A stretch of DNA of 27,725 nucleotides from CAJPNN01 sp041844735 (GCA_041844735.1 JBGZBP010000066.1:1-27725); one strand, 5' to 3'; positions 7,664 through 16,593 are shown, numbered from the stretch's first letter. Numbers and translations: made by a program. The notes: generated by a model not told the origin, from the letters alone.

Positions 7664-7726
7664 GCAATATTTGCAGGCGAGTGTGCAAAATTAAGAGACA
7701 GGCATCAAATCAAATTGAAAAACAGG

Positions 7727-7755
7727 TTGATTTTAACAAAGGTATGTGGTATCAT
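7727..7755 (+). promoter_or_regulatory. Sigma-A promoter of rplS
   Basis: TTGATT at 7727-7732, a 17-base spacer and TATCAT at 7750-7755. It precedes a leader of about 80 bases and fits the need for strong ribosomal protein expression. Confidence 0.65.
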
Positions 7756-7770
7756 ATTGTAGTTATCACG

Positions 7771-7817
7771 GGCGTTCCTCTGGTATTTTTATTATGATCG
7801 GTATATGTAAGAACGTC
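7771..7817 (+). ncRNA. Structured leader of rplS, possible L19 autoregulatory leader
   Basis: GGCGTTC at 7771-7777 pairs with GAACGTC at 7811-7817 (one G-U), closing a 33-base internal region in the mRNA leader just before the ribosome binding site. Firmicutes often carry an autoregulatory leader RNA upstream of rplS. I can see the helix but cannot confirm the L19-leader consensus. Confidence 0.45.
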
Positions 7818-7839
7818 TTGGGAGGAAGGAGGACATATC

Positions 7840-8190
7840 ATGGATGTAATGAGCATGATTGCACAGGATTACAAGAAATCTGATCTGCCTAAGTTTAGTG
7901 TAGGAGACACTGTTAGAGTCCACATTAAGATTAAGGAAGGATCCAGAGAGAGAATTCAGAATTTCGAAGGCTTTGTTTTGAAAAAACAAGGTGGTGGAAT
8001 TAGTGAGACATTTACAGTTAGAAGAATTGCTTCAGGTGTAGGTGTTGAAAAGACCTTCCCGCTTCACTCACCGAGAATCGAAAAGATTGATGTGTTAAAG
8101 CATGGTGATGTTAGAAGAGCTAAGCTGAACTACATGAGAGAAAGAACAGGTAAAGCAGCTAAAATCAAGTCAAAAGATATTCAGAAATAA
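7840..8190 (+). CDS. rplS: 50S ribosomal protein L19
   Basis: A 116-residue protein that matches bacterial L19 throughout, including the KFSVGDTVRVHIKIKEG opening, the ERIQNFEGFVL segment, the SETFTVRRIASGVGVE block and the PLHSPRIEKIDV block. L19 sits at the interface of the 30S and 50S subunits and helps form the intersubunit bridges. AAGGAGG at 7826-7832 is 7 bases before the ATG. The gene has its own promoter and a folded leader upstream and a strong terminator downstream, so it is largely a single-gene unit. The gene order rplS-rbgA-rnhB is common in Firmicutes. It contrasts with the usual rimM-trmD-rplS cluster, since trmD and rimM are absent immediately upstream here. Confidence 0.97.
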   Translation: MDVMSMIAQDYKKSDLPKFSVGDTVRVHIKIKEGSRERIQNFEGFVLKKQGGGISETFTVRRIASGVGVEKTFPLHSPRIEKIDVLKHGDVRRAKLNYMRERTGKAAKIKSKDIQK

Positions 8191-8200
8191 TGAATCTCAG

Positions 8201-8233
8201 ATAGAGGACCAGTACTCGGTTCTCTATTTTTCT
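8201..8233 (+). terminator. Intrinsic terminator after rplS
   Basis: ATAGAGGACC (8201-8210) pairs with GGTTCTCTAT (8218-8227), one G-U, 7-base loop, followed by a T run to 8231. It ends about 20 bases before the rbgA start, so rbgA is expressed by readthrough or by an upstream promoter not obvious to me. Confidence 0.85.
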
Positions 8234-8254
8234 AATATGGAAAAGGAGAGAATG

Positions 8255-9088
8255 ATGCAAAATATAAACTGGTATCCGGGGCATATGAAAAAAACTCGAG
8301 AATTGATAGAGTCGAACCTGAAGCTTGTCGATGTCGTGATAGAGGTGATAGATGCGAGAATCCCCATATCAAGCAGAAACCCTATACTGGACAAACTGAT
8401 TGAGGGGAAGGAGCGTATAATCGTTCTAAACAAAAGAGATCTTGCTGATGAACAGGCGACAGATAAATGGGTAAGATTTTTGACGAAGGATAATCAAATT
8501 GCGGTTACGATGGACAGCAACAAGGGAGATGGAAAAAATTCATTGATTTCTTTGCTTGAAAAAATTCAAAAGAGAAAAAATGAGGAAAAGAAGAATACGA
8601 AGCCGATAAGAATGATGATAGTGGGTGTTCCGAACGTGGGCAAGTCTTCTTTGATAAACAGGCTCACAGGGAAAAAAAGCACTCAGACAGGAGACAGACC
8701 GGGTGTGACAAAGGGAAAACAGTGGCTCACTTTGCCCAACAAGATGCAGCTTTTGGACACACCGGGGATACTTTGGCCTAAATTTGAAGATCCCGATGTG
8801 GGCATGAACCTCGCGTTTTGCGGTTCCATAAAGGATGAGATTTTGGACGTTGAAACGCTCGGCTTTGAGCTTATAAAGTACTTGGCAAAGAACTATCCCG
8901 ATATGCTTATGGAAAGATATAAGCTTACAGAGATTTCGGAAGACGATATAGAAAATATGGACGAAATAGCAAGAAATAGGGGTTTTGTGATGTCGGGGAA
9001 AAGGATTGATTATACTAGATGTGCAAATACTGTACTTGGCGAGTTCAGGAGCTCCAAAATTGGGAAAATTACATTGGAAAGATGTTAA
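8255..9088 (+). CDS. rbgA: Ribosome biogenesis GTPase RbgA (YlqF)
   Basis: A circularly permuted GTPase needed for late assembly of the 50S subunit. The order of motifs shows the permutation: G4 NKRD at residues 59-62 comes first, followed by G1 GVPNVGKSS (124-132) and then G3 DTPG (168-171), with the typical ILWPKFED continuation. The NINWYPGHMKKT start and a C-terminal helical domain ending in RIDYTRCANTVL fit the family. At 277 residues it is close to the 282 of B. subtilis. ATG 8255 is chosen because AAAGGAG lies 6 bases upstream and the product starts at the conserved position; in-frame ATGs at 8237 and 8252 are less well placed. It follows the rplS terminator closely and precedes rnhB. 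Confidence 0.96.
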   Translation: MQNINWYPGHMKKTRELIESNLKLVDVVIEVIDARIPISSRNPILDKLIEGKERIIVLNKRDLADEQATDKWVRFLTKDNQIAVTMDSNKGDGKNSLISLLEKIQKRKNEEKKNTKPIRMMIVGVPNVGKSSLINRLTGKKSTQTGDRPGVTKGKQWLTLPNKMQLLDTPGILWPKFEDPDVGMNLAFCGSIKDEILDVETLGFELIKYLAKNYPDMLMERYKLTEISEDDIENMDEIARNRGFVMSGKRIDYTRCANTVLGEFRSSKIGKITLERC

Positions 9089-9135
9089 GTCGTTATAAAA
9101 CGGAGTTTGTCGACGGAGTTTATCGGAGGGAAAAA

Positions 9136-9783
9136 ATGGCACGAAAAACAGTGGAGGAATTGACAGCAAGGTTTTGCGAGCTGTGTTCATATGAAAGAGA
9201 ACTGAATAAACAGGGTTTTGAAAAAATAGCCGGCATGGATGAGGTGGGAAGAGGTCCTCTGGCGGGACCTGTGGTAGCTGCCTGTGTGGTTCTTCCAAAT
9301 GATTTTTTTGCACTCGGCATAGATGATTCAAAAAAACTTTCTGAAAAGAAGAGAGAAGAATTATATGAAATTATAATAAATAACTGTATTTCCTATTCCA
9401 TTGGTATAGTGAATGCTGATATAATAGATAAGATAAACATTTTAGAGGCAACCAAGATGGCTATGAAGGAAGCGTTTACAAAAATGCCGATAAAGCCTGA
9501 TTATTTGCTGCTTGATGCGATGGAACTGCCGGAACTTGGTATAAAACAGGAAGGTATAGTAAAGGGTGATGCAAAATGCTTGTCAATAGCAGCTGCCTCA
9601 ATTGTAGCAAAGGTGACAAGAGACAGGATGATGGCTGAATGTGATGTGAAATATCCCGGGTACGGATTTGCTAAGAACAAGGGCTATGGTACAGCTATGC
9701 ATTACAAAGGTATCGACGAAAACGGTATCGCTCCTATCCATAGGAGGTCATTCTTGAAAAAATATTTGTCGGAGGGAGAGTAG
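9136..9783 (+). CDS. rnhB: Ribonuclease HII
   Basis: Removes RNA from RNA/DNA hybrids and single ribonucleotides from DNA. The active-site motif GMDEVGRGPLAGPV carries D35 and E36; further catalytic acids are D127 (LLLDAM) and the Asp of TRDRMM in the KCLSIAAASIVAKVTRD block. The PGYGFAKNKGYGT segment is also conserved. The 215-residue form starts at ATG 9136, 6 bases after GGAGG. The frame is open upstream into rbgA with an ATG at 9082, which would give about 18 extra residues but lacks a clear site. It lies 47 bases after rbgA and 4 bases before the next gene, so it is part of the operon. Confidence 0.94.
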   Translation: MARKTVEELTARFCELCSYERELNKQGFEKIAGMDEVGRGPLAGPVVAACVVLPNDFFALGIDDSKKLSEKKREELYEIIINNCISYSIGIVNADIIDKINILEATKMAMKEAFTKMPIKPDYLLLDAMELPELGIKQEGIVKGDAKCLSIAAASIVAKVTRDRMMAECDVKYPGYGFAKNKGYGTAMHYKGIDENGIAPIHRRSFLKKYLSEGE

Positions 9784-9787
9784 GTTT

Positions 9788-10843
9788 ATGAAAAAGTTCA
9801 AAAGGGTTATTAAATTGTTTATTTTTAGTGCACTGGTCGTCAGTATTCAATGTACTGCTATTTTTGCTGACCAAAACAAAGATACGGAAGAGATTTACCA
9901 TCAGAGTGCGTTAAAACTAAGCAATTTAGGTCTGTTTAACGGTACAGACAACGGATTTGAACTTGAGAGGAAGCCCGGAAGAGTTGAGGCTGCCTGCATG
10001 CTGGTTCGATTTTTGGGTAAAGAACAGGATGCTTTAAGGGGCGAGTATAAGATTCCTTTTACGGATGTGCCCGAGTGGGGATTAGGATATATAGGGTATC
10101 TATATGAGAATAAGCTGACAAAGGGACTTTCAGATGATTATTTCGGGGCAAGCGACATAATAACGCTTGATGCATATCTGACATTTATTTTGCGTGCTTT
10201 GGGGTATACCGACAGTGGGGCGGCTCCCGACTTCACATGGGAAAATGCACAGAAGAAGGCTGTTGATATAGGCATGATAACATCCTCGGACATGAAAAAG
10301 ATATCGAAAAAAGATTTTACAAGAGGAACTATGGCATACTTGTCAAATGCGGCACTCAATACTGATATCAAAGACCGCAAGGTGATGCTCAGGAGGAGTC
10401 TGTTTAAAGAGGGTGTTATAAAAATTGATCCTGAATGGAGTCAGGAGGCACCGTCATGGTATGAAAAAGTAAAAGAAAAATATGAAAAACTCTTGGGTAT
10501 TCCGTATTTGATGGCAGGAAACACGCCGGAGAAGGGTTTTGACTGTTCAGGCTTTGTTTCTTATGTGTACAATGATCCTGAAATAGGGTTTAAGCTTCCA
10601 AGAACGGCGCAAGGCATGTATGATAAGTCGAAAGTTTTCGAGCTTTATGAGGATGCAAGACCCGGAGATTTAGTGTTTCTGACGGGAACTTACAATTCAT
10701 CAAAGCCTGTTACTCATGTGGGCATATATATGGGAAATGGAAACATGGTGCATGCGAGCCCAAGCAAGGGTGTAGTGGTGCAGAATATAGAGAACAGTTA
10801 CTATAAATCACATTTTTACGGATTCGGAAGAGTGGAGATTTAA
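9788..10843 (+). CDS. Secreted SLH-repeat NlpC/P60 (C40) cell-wall hydrolase
   Basis: 351 residues. A signal peptide of about 27 residues (basic KKFKR start, hydrophobic core, AIFA cut site) exports the protein. Residues about 40-200 form three degenerate SLH repeats (GLFNGTDNGFELERKPGRVEA, the PFTDVPEWG block, and the GMITSSDMKK block), which anchor proteins to secondary cell-wall polymer. The C-terminal NlpC/P60 domain carries C253 (FDCSGF), H310 (THVGIYMGNG) and H322 (MVHAS) as the probable triad, plus the ARPGDLVF motif. Such enzymes usually cut gamma-D-Glu to diamino acid bonds in peptidoglycan stem peptides. GGAGGGAG precedes the ATG, which is 4 bases after the rnhB stop. Placement inside a housekeeping operon suggests routine growth-linked expression. 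Exact bond specificity cannot be read. Confidence 0.9.
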   Translation: MKKFKRVIKLFIFSALVVSIQCTAIFADQNKDTEEIYHQSALKLSNLGLFNGTDNGFELERKPGRVEAACMLVRFLGKEQDALRGEYKIPFTDVPEWGLGYIGYLYENKLTKGLSDDYFGASDIITLDAYLTFILRALGYTDSGAAPDFTWENAQKKAVDIGMITSSDMKKISKKDFTRGTMAYLSNAALNTDIKDRKVMLRRSLFKEGVIKIDPEWSQEAPSWYEKVKEKYEKLLGIPYLMAGNTPEKGFDCSGFVSYVYNDPEIGFKLPRTAQGMYDKSKVFELYEDARPGDLVFLTGTYNSSKPVTHVGIYMGNGNMVHASPSKGVVVQNIENSYYKSHFYGFGRVEI

Positions 10844-10866
10844 TATGAAAATTGGAAGAAAAGAAA

Positions 10867-10898
10867 CCGCTGTTAATTAGATTGCTGTTAACAGTCGG
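10867..10898 (+). other. Small hairpin in the valS upstream gap
   Basis: CCGCTGTTAA (10867-10876) can pair with TTAACAGTCGG (10888-10898) with one bulge. No T run follows, so it is not a terminator, and there is no T-box motif. Possibly an mRNA processing or stability element; function unknown. Confidence 0.35.
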
Positions 10899-10919
10899 TA
10901 TGTGAACAGGAGAATCGGT

Positions 10920-13625
10920 ATGAAAAAAGAAATGGCGAAAAATTATAATCCTAAGGATTTTGAATCAAGAATATACGATGCGTGGGAAAATAGCGGCGCA
11001 TTTGCGGCGAATGTAAATCCGGATAAGACACCTTATACTATTTCCATGCCGCCACCGAACATTACAGGGCAATTGCATATGGGGCATGCTCTTGATCAGA
11101 CATTGCAGGATGTTTTGATAAGATGGAAAAGAATGCAGGGATTTGAGGCATTGTGGCTTCCGGGCAGTGATCATGCCAGCATAGCGACTGAGGTTAAGGT
11201 GGCTGACAAAATAAGAGAAGAAGAGGGAAAGACAAAGGAAGAACTGGGAAGAGAAGAATTTTTGAAAAGAGCTTGGGCGTGGAAGCACGAGTATGGAAAT
11301 AAAATTACTGAACAGGTAAGAAAGCTGGGGAATTCGTGTGATTGGTCAAAGGAAAGATTCACCATGGATGACGGCTGCAACAAAGCTGTTGTGGAAACTT
11401 TTATAAGATTGTATGAGAAGGGTCTTATATATAGAGGAAACAGAATGATTAACTGGTGTCCCGACTGCGGAACATCTCTTTCCGATGCCGAAGTGGAGCA
11501 CGAGGATCGTGAAGGAAAATATTATTATTTCAGATACCCGGGAAAAGACGGTGGTGACGGTATTGTCGTTGCGACATCAAGACCCGAAACTATGTTCGGT
11601 GATGTGGCGATAGCGGTAAACCCTGAAGATGAAAGATACAAAGACATGATAGGTAAGGAAGTGCTGATTCCTGTTATAGGAACAGCAATACCTGTTATTT
11701 CAGACCCTTATCCCGATCCGGAAAAGGGAACGGGAGCTGTAAAGATTACGCCTGCTCACGACCCTAATGATTATGAAGTGGGAGAAAGACAGAATCTCGA
11801 GCAGATTTGCTGTATCAATGATGATGCCACAATGAATAAGGTGGCAGGAAAATATGAAGGTCTTGACCGATATGAGTGCAGGCGCAGGTGGGTTAAAGAG
11901 CTTGATGATAACGGGTTTATGGTTAAAGTGGAAGATAAAGTGATTCCTACGGGAACATGCTATCGTTGCCATAATATCATAGAACCTATGCTTTCCGACC
12001 AGTGGTTTGTAAGGATGGAGGAACTTGCAAAACCTGCTATAGAGGCCGCAAAAACGGGAGAGCTGATACACGTACCTGAAAGATTTGAAAAGGTGTATTT
12101 ACATTGGCTTGAAAATATAAGAGACTGGTGCATATCCAGACAGCTTTGGTGGGGACACAGGATACCGGCATATTATTGTCAGGATTGCGGAGAAATAATT
12201 GTAAGTGCGGAGGCTCCCGCAGTTTGCAGCAAGTGTTCTTCAAACAACATCAAGCAGGATGAGGATGTACTGGATACATGGTTCAGTTCGGCGCTATGGC
12301 CGTTCTCAACCCTTGGATGGCCCGAAAAAACTAAGGAAATGGACTATTTCTTCCCGAATGACGTACTTGTTACAGGCTATGACATAATATTTTTCTGGGT
12401 AGTAAGAATGGTATTTTCAAGTTTGAATTTAATAGGAGAGGTGCCGTTTAAATATGTTTATGTTCACGGGCTTGTACGAGATGAGCAAGGCAGAAAAATG
12501 AGTAAGTCTCTCGGCAACGGCATAGATCCTTTGGAAGTTATTAATGAATATGGTGCGGATGCTTTGAGGTTTATGCTGCTTTCAGGTATAACGGCGGGAA
12601 ATGATACGAGATTTTTGGAAGAAAGATTGTTGTCGGCAAGAAATTTTGCAAACAAACTTTGGAATGCTTCAAGATTCGTAATGATGAACATTAAAAATGA
12701 AGATGATACTTTTAAGGCTATGATGAATCCGTACAGTAAGCCGGAATTGAGCAAACTGAAACCGGAAGACAGATGGATAATTTCCGTTATCAACGATGCG
12801 GCGAAAGAAATCACTTTAAATATGGACAAATTTGAGCTTTCTATGGCAGAACAGAAAGTGTATGATTTGATATGGAATGAGTATTGTGATTGGTACATTG
12901 AAATTGTTAAGTCAAGGCTTTATGGCGACGACGAGGAAGATAAAGAGGTTTGCAGAGGAGTGGCGGTATACGCTCTTTCCGCAATGCTTAAAATGTTGCA
13001 TCCTTTTATGCCGTTTATTACGGAAGAAATTTGGAGTTTCTTGCCGGAGATTGATAAGACGGCGGATAATCCGAACGGATTCATAATGCGTGCGGAGTGG
13101 CAGAAGTTTGACGACGGACTCAGATTTGAAGAGGACGTAACAGTGCTTGAGACGGCTAAGGAGGCGATTACAAGTATCAGAAATATCAGAGCGGAAGCTG
13201 AAGCGTTGCCTTCAAAGAAATTGACGGCTGTTATTTTAGCGGATGATGATAAAAAAGTTACGGTAAAAGCGGCTGAAACGTATATAAAAAATCTTGCGAA
13301 CATTACGGATATCAAGTTTATAGGCAGCAGAGACGAGGTGCCTGACGAAGTTATGTCTGCAGTAATAAACGGAGCGGAAATTTTTATTCCTCTGGATGAT
13401 TTGTCAGACTATAATGCAGAGCTTGAAAGATTGAAAAAAGAGGAAAAACGTCTAACCGGTGAGGTTAAGCGAATAGAGGGTAAGCTTTCAAATGAGGGAT
13501 TTGTGAGCAAGGCACCTGAAAATGTTATAAACATGGAAAAAGAGAAGCTGATCGGATACAAGGAGATGCTTGAAAAAGTTGTTGTGAGATTGGCTGTAGT
13601 GGAGAAAAAAGTTAATGCAAAATAA
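10920..13625 (+). CDS. valS: Valyl-tRNA synthetase
   Basis: Class Ia enzyme that charges tRNA-Val. The HIGH motif is HMGH at residues 53-56 inside PPPNITGQLHMGHA, and the KMSKS motif is intact at 526-530. Between them lies the large CP1 editing domain that hydrolyses Thr-tRNA-Val (segments TSRPETMFGD and ITPAHDPNDYEVG). The WCISRQLWWGHRIPAYYC block and the NWCPDCGTSLSDAEVE zinc-type segment are typical. A tRNA-binding coiled coil fills the last 70 or so residues (LKKEEKRLTGEVKRIEGKL). The 901-residue length is normal. ATG 10920 is chosen because AGGAGA lies 6 bases upstream; the in-frame GTG at 10902 is a weaker option. No T-box leader fits in the 76-base gap. Its 3' end overlaps folC by 11 bases, a common pairing in Firmicutes. 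Confidence 0.97.
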   Translation: MKKEMAKNYNPKDFESRIYDAWENSGAFAANVNPDKTPYTISMPPPNITGQLHMGHALDQTLQDVLIRWKRMQGFEALWLPGSDHASIATEVKVADKIREEEGKTKEELGREEFLKRAWAWKHEYGNKITEQVRKLGNSCDWSKERFTMDDGCNKAVVETFIRLYEKGLIYRGNRMINWCPDCGTSLSDAEVEHEDREGKYYYFRYPGKDGGDGIVVATSRPETMFGDVAIAVNPEDERYKDMIGKEVLIPVIGTAIPVISDPYPDPEKGTGAVKITPAHDPNDYEVGERQNLEQICCINDDATMNKVAGKYEGLDRYECRRRWVKELDDNGFMVKVEDKVIPTGTCYRCHNIIEPMLSDQWFVRMEELAKPAIEAAKTGELIHVPERFEKVYLHWLENIRDWCISRQLWWGHRIPAYYCQDCGEIIVSAEAPAVCSKCSSNNIKQDEDVLDTWFSSALWPFSTLGWPEKTKEMDYFFPNDVLVTGYDIIFFWVVRMVFSSLNLIGEVPFKYVYVHGLVRDEQGRKMSKSLGNGIDPLEVINEYGADALRFMLLSGITAGNDTRFLEERLLSARNFANKLWNASRFVMMNIKNEDDTFKAMMNPYSKPELSKLKPEDRWIISVINDAAKEITLNMDKFELSMAEQKVYDLIWNEYCDWYIEIVKSRLYGDDEEDKEVCRGVAVYALSAMLKMLHPFMPFITEEIWSFLPEIDKTADNPNGFIMRAEWQKFDDGLRFEEDVTVLETAKEAITSIRNIRAEAEALPSKKLTAVILADDDKKVTVKAAETYIKNLANITDIKFIGSRDEVPDEVMSAVINGAEIFIPLDDLSDYNAELERLKKEEKRLTGEVKRIEGKLSNEGFVSKAPENVINMEKEKLIGYKEMLEKVVVRLAVVEKKVNAK

Positions 13626-14904
13626 TGTTGCTGAGGAAAAGTTGGGCAGCCTTTTAAAATTCGGAAGCAAACTTGGGCTTGAGCGTATGGAAGTTCTTAT
13701 GGACATGCTGGGAAATCCTCAGGATAAAATAAATGTGGTGCATGTTGCAGGAACTAACGGAAAGGGATCGACTTGCCGATTTTTAAGTTCCATCCTCAGA
13801 GAATCAGGATATATGACGGGGCTTTTTACATCTCCGGCACTCACGGACTTTAGAGAGAGAATAGAAATTGACGGGGAGTTGATTTCCGAAGAAGATTTGA
13901 ATGCAGTCTCGCAGAGAGTATTCGAGAATATTGAAATTATGAAGCGAAGAGGGCATGATTCTCCTACGGAGTTTGAAGCTGTGACGGCTATTGCATACAC
14001 ATATTTTTATGAAAAGCGTGTAGATGTTGCAATCATGGAAGTAGGGCTTGGCGGCAGAGGTGATTCGACTAATATAGTCAAAAATCCGATGGTCTGTGCT
14101 ATCACATCGATAGACTTTGATCATGTCGACAGACTGGGGAGCAGGCTTGGAGAAATAGCATATGAGAAAGCGGGTATAATTAAAAAAAATGTTCCTGTGG
14201 TTGTAAATCTCATAGGCGAAGAGGCGAGAGCTGTTATAGAAAAAGTGTGTGAGACCGAAACGGCGAGGCTTGTAGATATTTCAAAGGAACCTATAAAGAT
14301 AATATCAAGTAATTTAGAAGGTACCATATTTGAGTTGTCAAAAATGCCTGTCAGGTATAAAATTTCAATGTTGGGAAGGTATCAGGCGGAAAATGCCAAG
14401 ACCGCAATTAAAATTTGTGAGATTCTAAATGAGCAAAATTTTAATATCAGGATAAGCCGAGAAGATATGGAAAACGGACTTGAAAAGGCATTCAACAAAG
14501 GTAGATTCGAGCTGTGTTCAAAAGATCCCATGGTCGTGATTGACGGAGCACATAATGCTGCCGGAGGCAGAGCGCTGGCAGAATCGGTAGCGAATTATTT
14601 CCCGGGGGAAAAAATATTGGCAATTATAGGTGTTCTGGGGGATAAGGATGTTGAGAGTCTGATTAAAAATATTGCCGATGTGGCGGACGGATTTATAGTG
14701 ACCGAACCCGATAATGATAGAAGATTAAGTGTTGAAGATTTGCAAAGGACAGTTTCCAAGTACGGGAAATATGTCATGGCGGAAAAAATACCGAAGAATG
14801 CCTATGTAAGTGCCGTGAGAATGGTCGAACAGGGTGAATTCGATGTTGTTTTGGTATGTGGATCTTTGTATTTGATTGGTGAGATTAGGGAGATGATTCT
14901 ATGA
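13615..14904 (+). CDS. folC: Folylpolyglutamate synthase / dihydrofolate synthase
   Basis: Adds L-glutamate to dihydropteroate and/or extends the polyglutamate tail of reduced folates, using ATP. The Mur-ligase-type P-loop is GTNGKGST, starting at residue 46. Other conserved blocks are FTSPALTDFRERI, EVGLGGRGDSTN, SIDFDHVDRLG, AYEKAGIIK and the C-terminal VIDGAHNAAGGRAL. The length of 429 residues is normal. The ATG at 13615 lies within the end of valS, with GGAG 10 bases upstream, so translation is coupled. It overlaps the next gene by 4 bases. I cannot tell from sequence whether it has both activities; folP and folE are not here. Confidence 0.94.
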   Translation: MQNNVAEEKLGSLLKFGSKLGLERMEVLMDMLGNPQDKINVVHVAGTNGKGSTCRFLSSILRESGYMTGLFTSPALTDFRERIEIDGELISEEDLNAVSQRVFENIEIMKRRGHDSPTEFEAVTAIAYTYFYEKRVDVAIMEVGLGGRGDSTNIVKNPMVCAITSIDFDHVDRLGSRLGEIAYEKAGIIKKNVPVVVNLIGEEARAVIEKVCETETARLVDISKEPIKIISSNLEGTIFELSKMPVRYKISMLGRYQAENAKTAIKICEILNEQNFNIRISREDMENGLEKAFNKGRFELCSKDPMVVIDGAHNAAGGRALAESVANYFPGEKILAIIGVLGDKDVESLIKNIADVADGFIVTEPDNDRRLSVEDLQRTVSKYGKYVMAEKIPKNAYVSAVRMVEQGEFDVVLVCGSLYLIGEIREMIL

Positions 14905-15812
14905 TGCGAAAACACGTTATTTTAGCGTACAATCCCAAGGCAGGAAACGGATTGTTTAAAAATAATTTGGATACTATTGTAGCAAGAGTCCAAAGTAAGG
15001 GATATTTAGTGACTCCGGTAAGGATGGACAAAAAAGGGTTGTTGGATGAAGTATTTCAAAATATGAACCCGGATAATTGTGCTAAAATTATTGCTGCCGG
15101 AGGAGACGGTACTATAAATATAGTTGTGAATGCACTGCTTAAGGCGGGATATGATATTCCTATCGCCATTTTTCCGGCAGGTACGGCAAACGATTTTGCG
15201 TATTATTTCGATATACCGAACGAAATAGAGGGGATGATAAAGGTGGCATTGGCGGAGCATTATACTTATGCGGATGTAGGTGTGGTAAACGGCAGACACT
15301 TTGTTAATGTTGCGGCGATGGGATCATTGGTGGACGTAAGTCAGAAGATAGACCCTAATTTGAAAAATACACTTGGAGTGCTGTCATATTACCTTAAGGG
15401 AGCCGGTGAATTTGCAAGGTTGAAGCCTTTGCCGGTAAAAGTGGAAAGTCGTGAATTTTCAGGCACCGTTGATATATATTTTATGTTGGTTATGAACGGA
15501 ATTTCAGCAGGAGGGTTTAAAAAAGTTTCTCCAAGAAGCAGCATTAATGATGGTAAGCTGGACATAATGATGTTTAAGGCGGCTCCTCTGATGGATCTTT
15601 CACAACTTTTAATTAAAGTGATTAAGGGGCAACACCAAGAGAGCAAAGACGTGATATTTTTTCAAACTGATAAATTGAGGTTGGAAACAGACGTGAAAAT
15701 CGGTACGGATATAGACGGAGAGGCGGGAGAAAAATTCCCGTTGGATATTTCGGTATTGCCGAGCAGAATCAGAATCTGTACTTTACAAGACGGTATAGGA
15801 GCAAATGTATGA
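14901..15812 (+). CDS. Diacylglycerol/lipid kinase, YegS/DagK family
   Basis: 303 residues. The kinase catalytic signature GGDGTINIVVNALL begins at residue 67, the FPAGTANDFA block follows, and the substrate/metal-site motif DIDGE lies near residue 273. The family transfers phosphate from ATP to diacylglycerol or related lipids at the inner face of the membrane. In Gram-positive bacteria the DgkB branch recycles diacylglycerol released during lipoteichoic acid synthesis. The start overlaps the folC stop in an ATGA junction, with AGGGAG 8 bases upstream, and the stop overlaps the next gene in another ATGA junction. The lipid substrate is inferred from the family and not from any unique residue. 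Confidence 0.88.
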   Translation: MMRKHVILAYNPKAGNGLFKNNLDTIVARVQSKGYLVTPVRMDKKGLLDEVFQNMNPDNCAKIIAAGGDGTINIVVNALLKAGYDIPIAIFPAGTANDFAYYFDIPNEIEGMIKVALAEHYTYADVGVVNGRHFVNVAAMGSLVDVSQKIDPNLKNTLGVLSYYLKGAGEFARLKPLPVKVESREFSGTVDIYFMLVMNGISAGGFKKVSPRSSINDGKLDIMMFKAAPLMDLSQLLIKVIKGQHQESKDVIFFQTDKLRLETDVKIGTDIDGEAGEKFPLDISVLPSRIRICTLQDGIGANV

Positions 15813-16540
15813 AAAAAGATGTTATAGATATACATACTCACACACTTGCCAGCGGTCACGCATACAGTACCATCCACGAGATGGCGAAAATGGCGAAGCA
15901 AAAGGGCATCAAGATTTTAGGAATCACTGAGCATGGGCCGGCGATGACGGGTAGCTGCAAGGAAATTTATTTCAAGAATCTGCATGTTGTGTCGAGGGAT
16001 TTGGTTTCATCCGTGGAACTTATGATAGGAGCGGAACTTAATATAATGGACTTTAAGGGAAGTGTAGATTTGCCGCAATCGATAATTGAGAAACTCGATA
16101 TTGTCATAGCCAGTTTGCACTCCCAATGTATAACGCCCGGCAGTGTCTCTGAAAATACGGAGGCATATATCAACGTTATGAAAAATACTGCGGTCAATGT
16201 TATAGGGCACCCGGATGATGGAAATTTCCCGGTAGATTACAGACTGCTCGCAAAAGAAGCGATGGAGAACAAGGTTATTTTGGAAATTAATAACGGCTCA
16301 TACATACCTACGACATACAGAAAGGATGCTTATGAAAACTGTGAAAAGTTGCTCCATTGGTGTATGGAGTATGGAACAAATGTTATTATGAGCAGCGATG
16401 CTCATTTCGAGACTGGTGTGGGTGACCATGCTCTTTCAAAAAAACTGTTGCAATACACGGGATTTCCGGATGAGCTTGTTTTAAATTATCAACCTGATAA
16501 ATTTAAAAAATTTCTTAAATATAGGAAAAACATGTTTTAA
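15809..16540 (+). CDS. PHP-family metal hydrolase, YcdX-like
   Basis: 243 residues, close to the 245 of E. coli YcdX. The PHP metal-ligand motifs are visible in order: DIHTHT (D7, H9, H11), GITEHGP near residue 38, the SLHSQ segment, VIGHPDDG, an acidic ligand near LEINNGS, and SSDAHF near residue 197. These residues hold a three-metal cluster, and family members are phosphoesterases. The physiological substrate of this branch is not established. The start is an ATGA overlap with the lipid kinase, with TAGGAG about 7 bases upstream. It is the last gene of the valS-folC-kinase run; a gap of 53 bases follows before the redox cluster. Confidence 0.88.
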   Translation: MKKDVIDIHTHTLASGHAYSTIHEMAKMAKQKGIKILGITEHGPAMTGSCKEIYFKNLHVVSRDLVSSVELMIGAELNIMDFKGSVDLPQSIIEKLDIVIASLHSQCITPGSVSENTEAYINVMKNTAVNVIGHPDDGNFPVDYRLLAKEAMENKVILEINNGSYIPTTYRKDAYENCEKLLHWCMEYGTNVIMSSDAHFETGVGDHALSKKLLQYTGFPDELVLNYQPDKFKKFLKYRKNMF

Positions 16541-16593
16541 TATTTTCTTTATATGTTATTATATATCCGATATAAAAAAAAGGAGGTATTAAA

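Noticed and set aside
7670..7689. TTTGCA/TGCAAA hairpin after xerD as a terminator
   Set aside because: Short stem and no T run follows; not convincing.
8540..9331. Long reverse-strand frame opposite rbgA and rnhB
   Set aside because: It overlaps two well-supported conserved genes, has no ribosome binding site and encodes a composition typical of an antisense shadow.
10844..10880. Short ORF starting with ATGAAAATTGG after the NlpC/P60 gene
   Set aside because: Only 11 codons with no ribosome binding site of quality; chance frame.
10844..10919. T-box leader upstream of valS
   Set aside because: The gap is only 76 bases, too short for a T-box, and lacks the conserved T-box sequence and a terminator.
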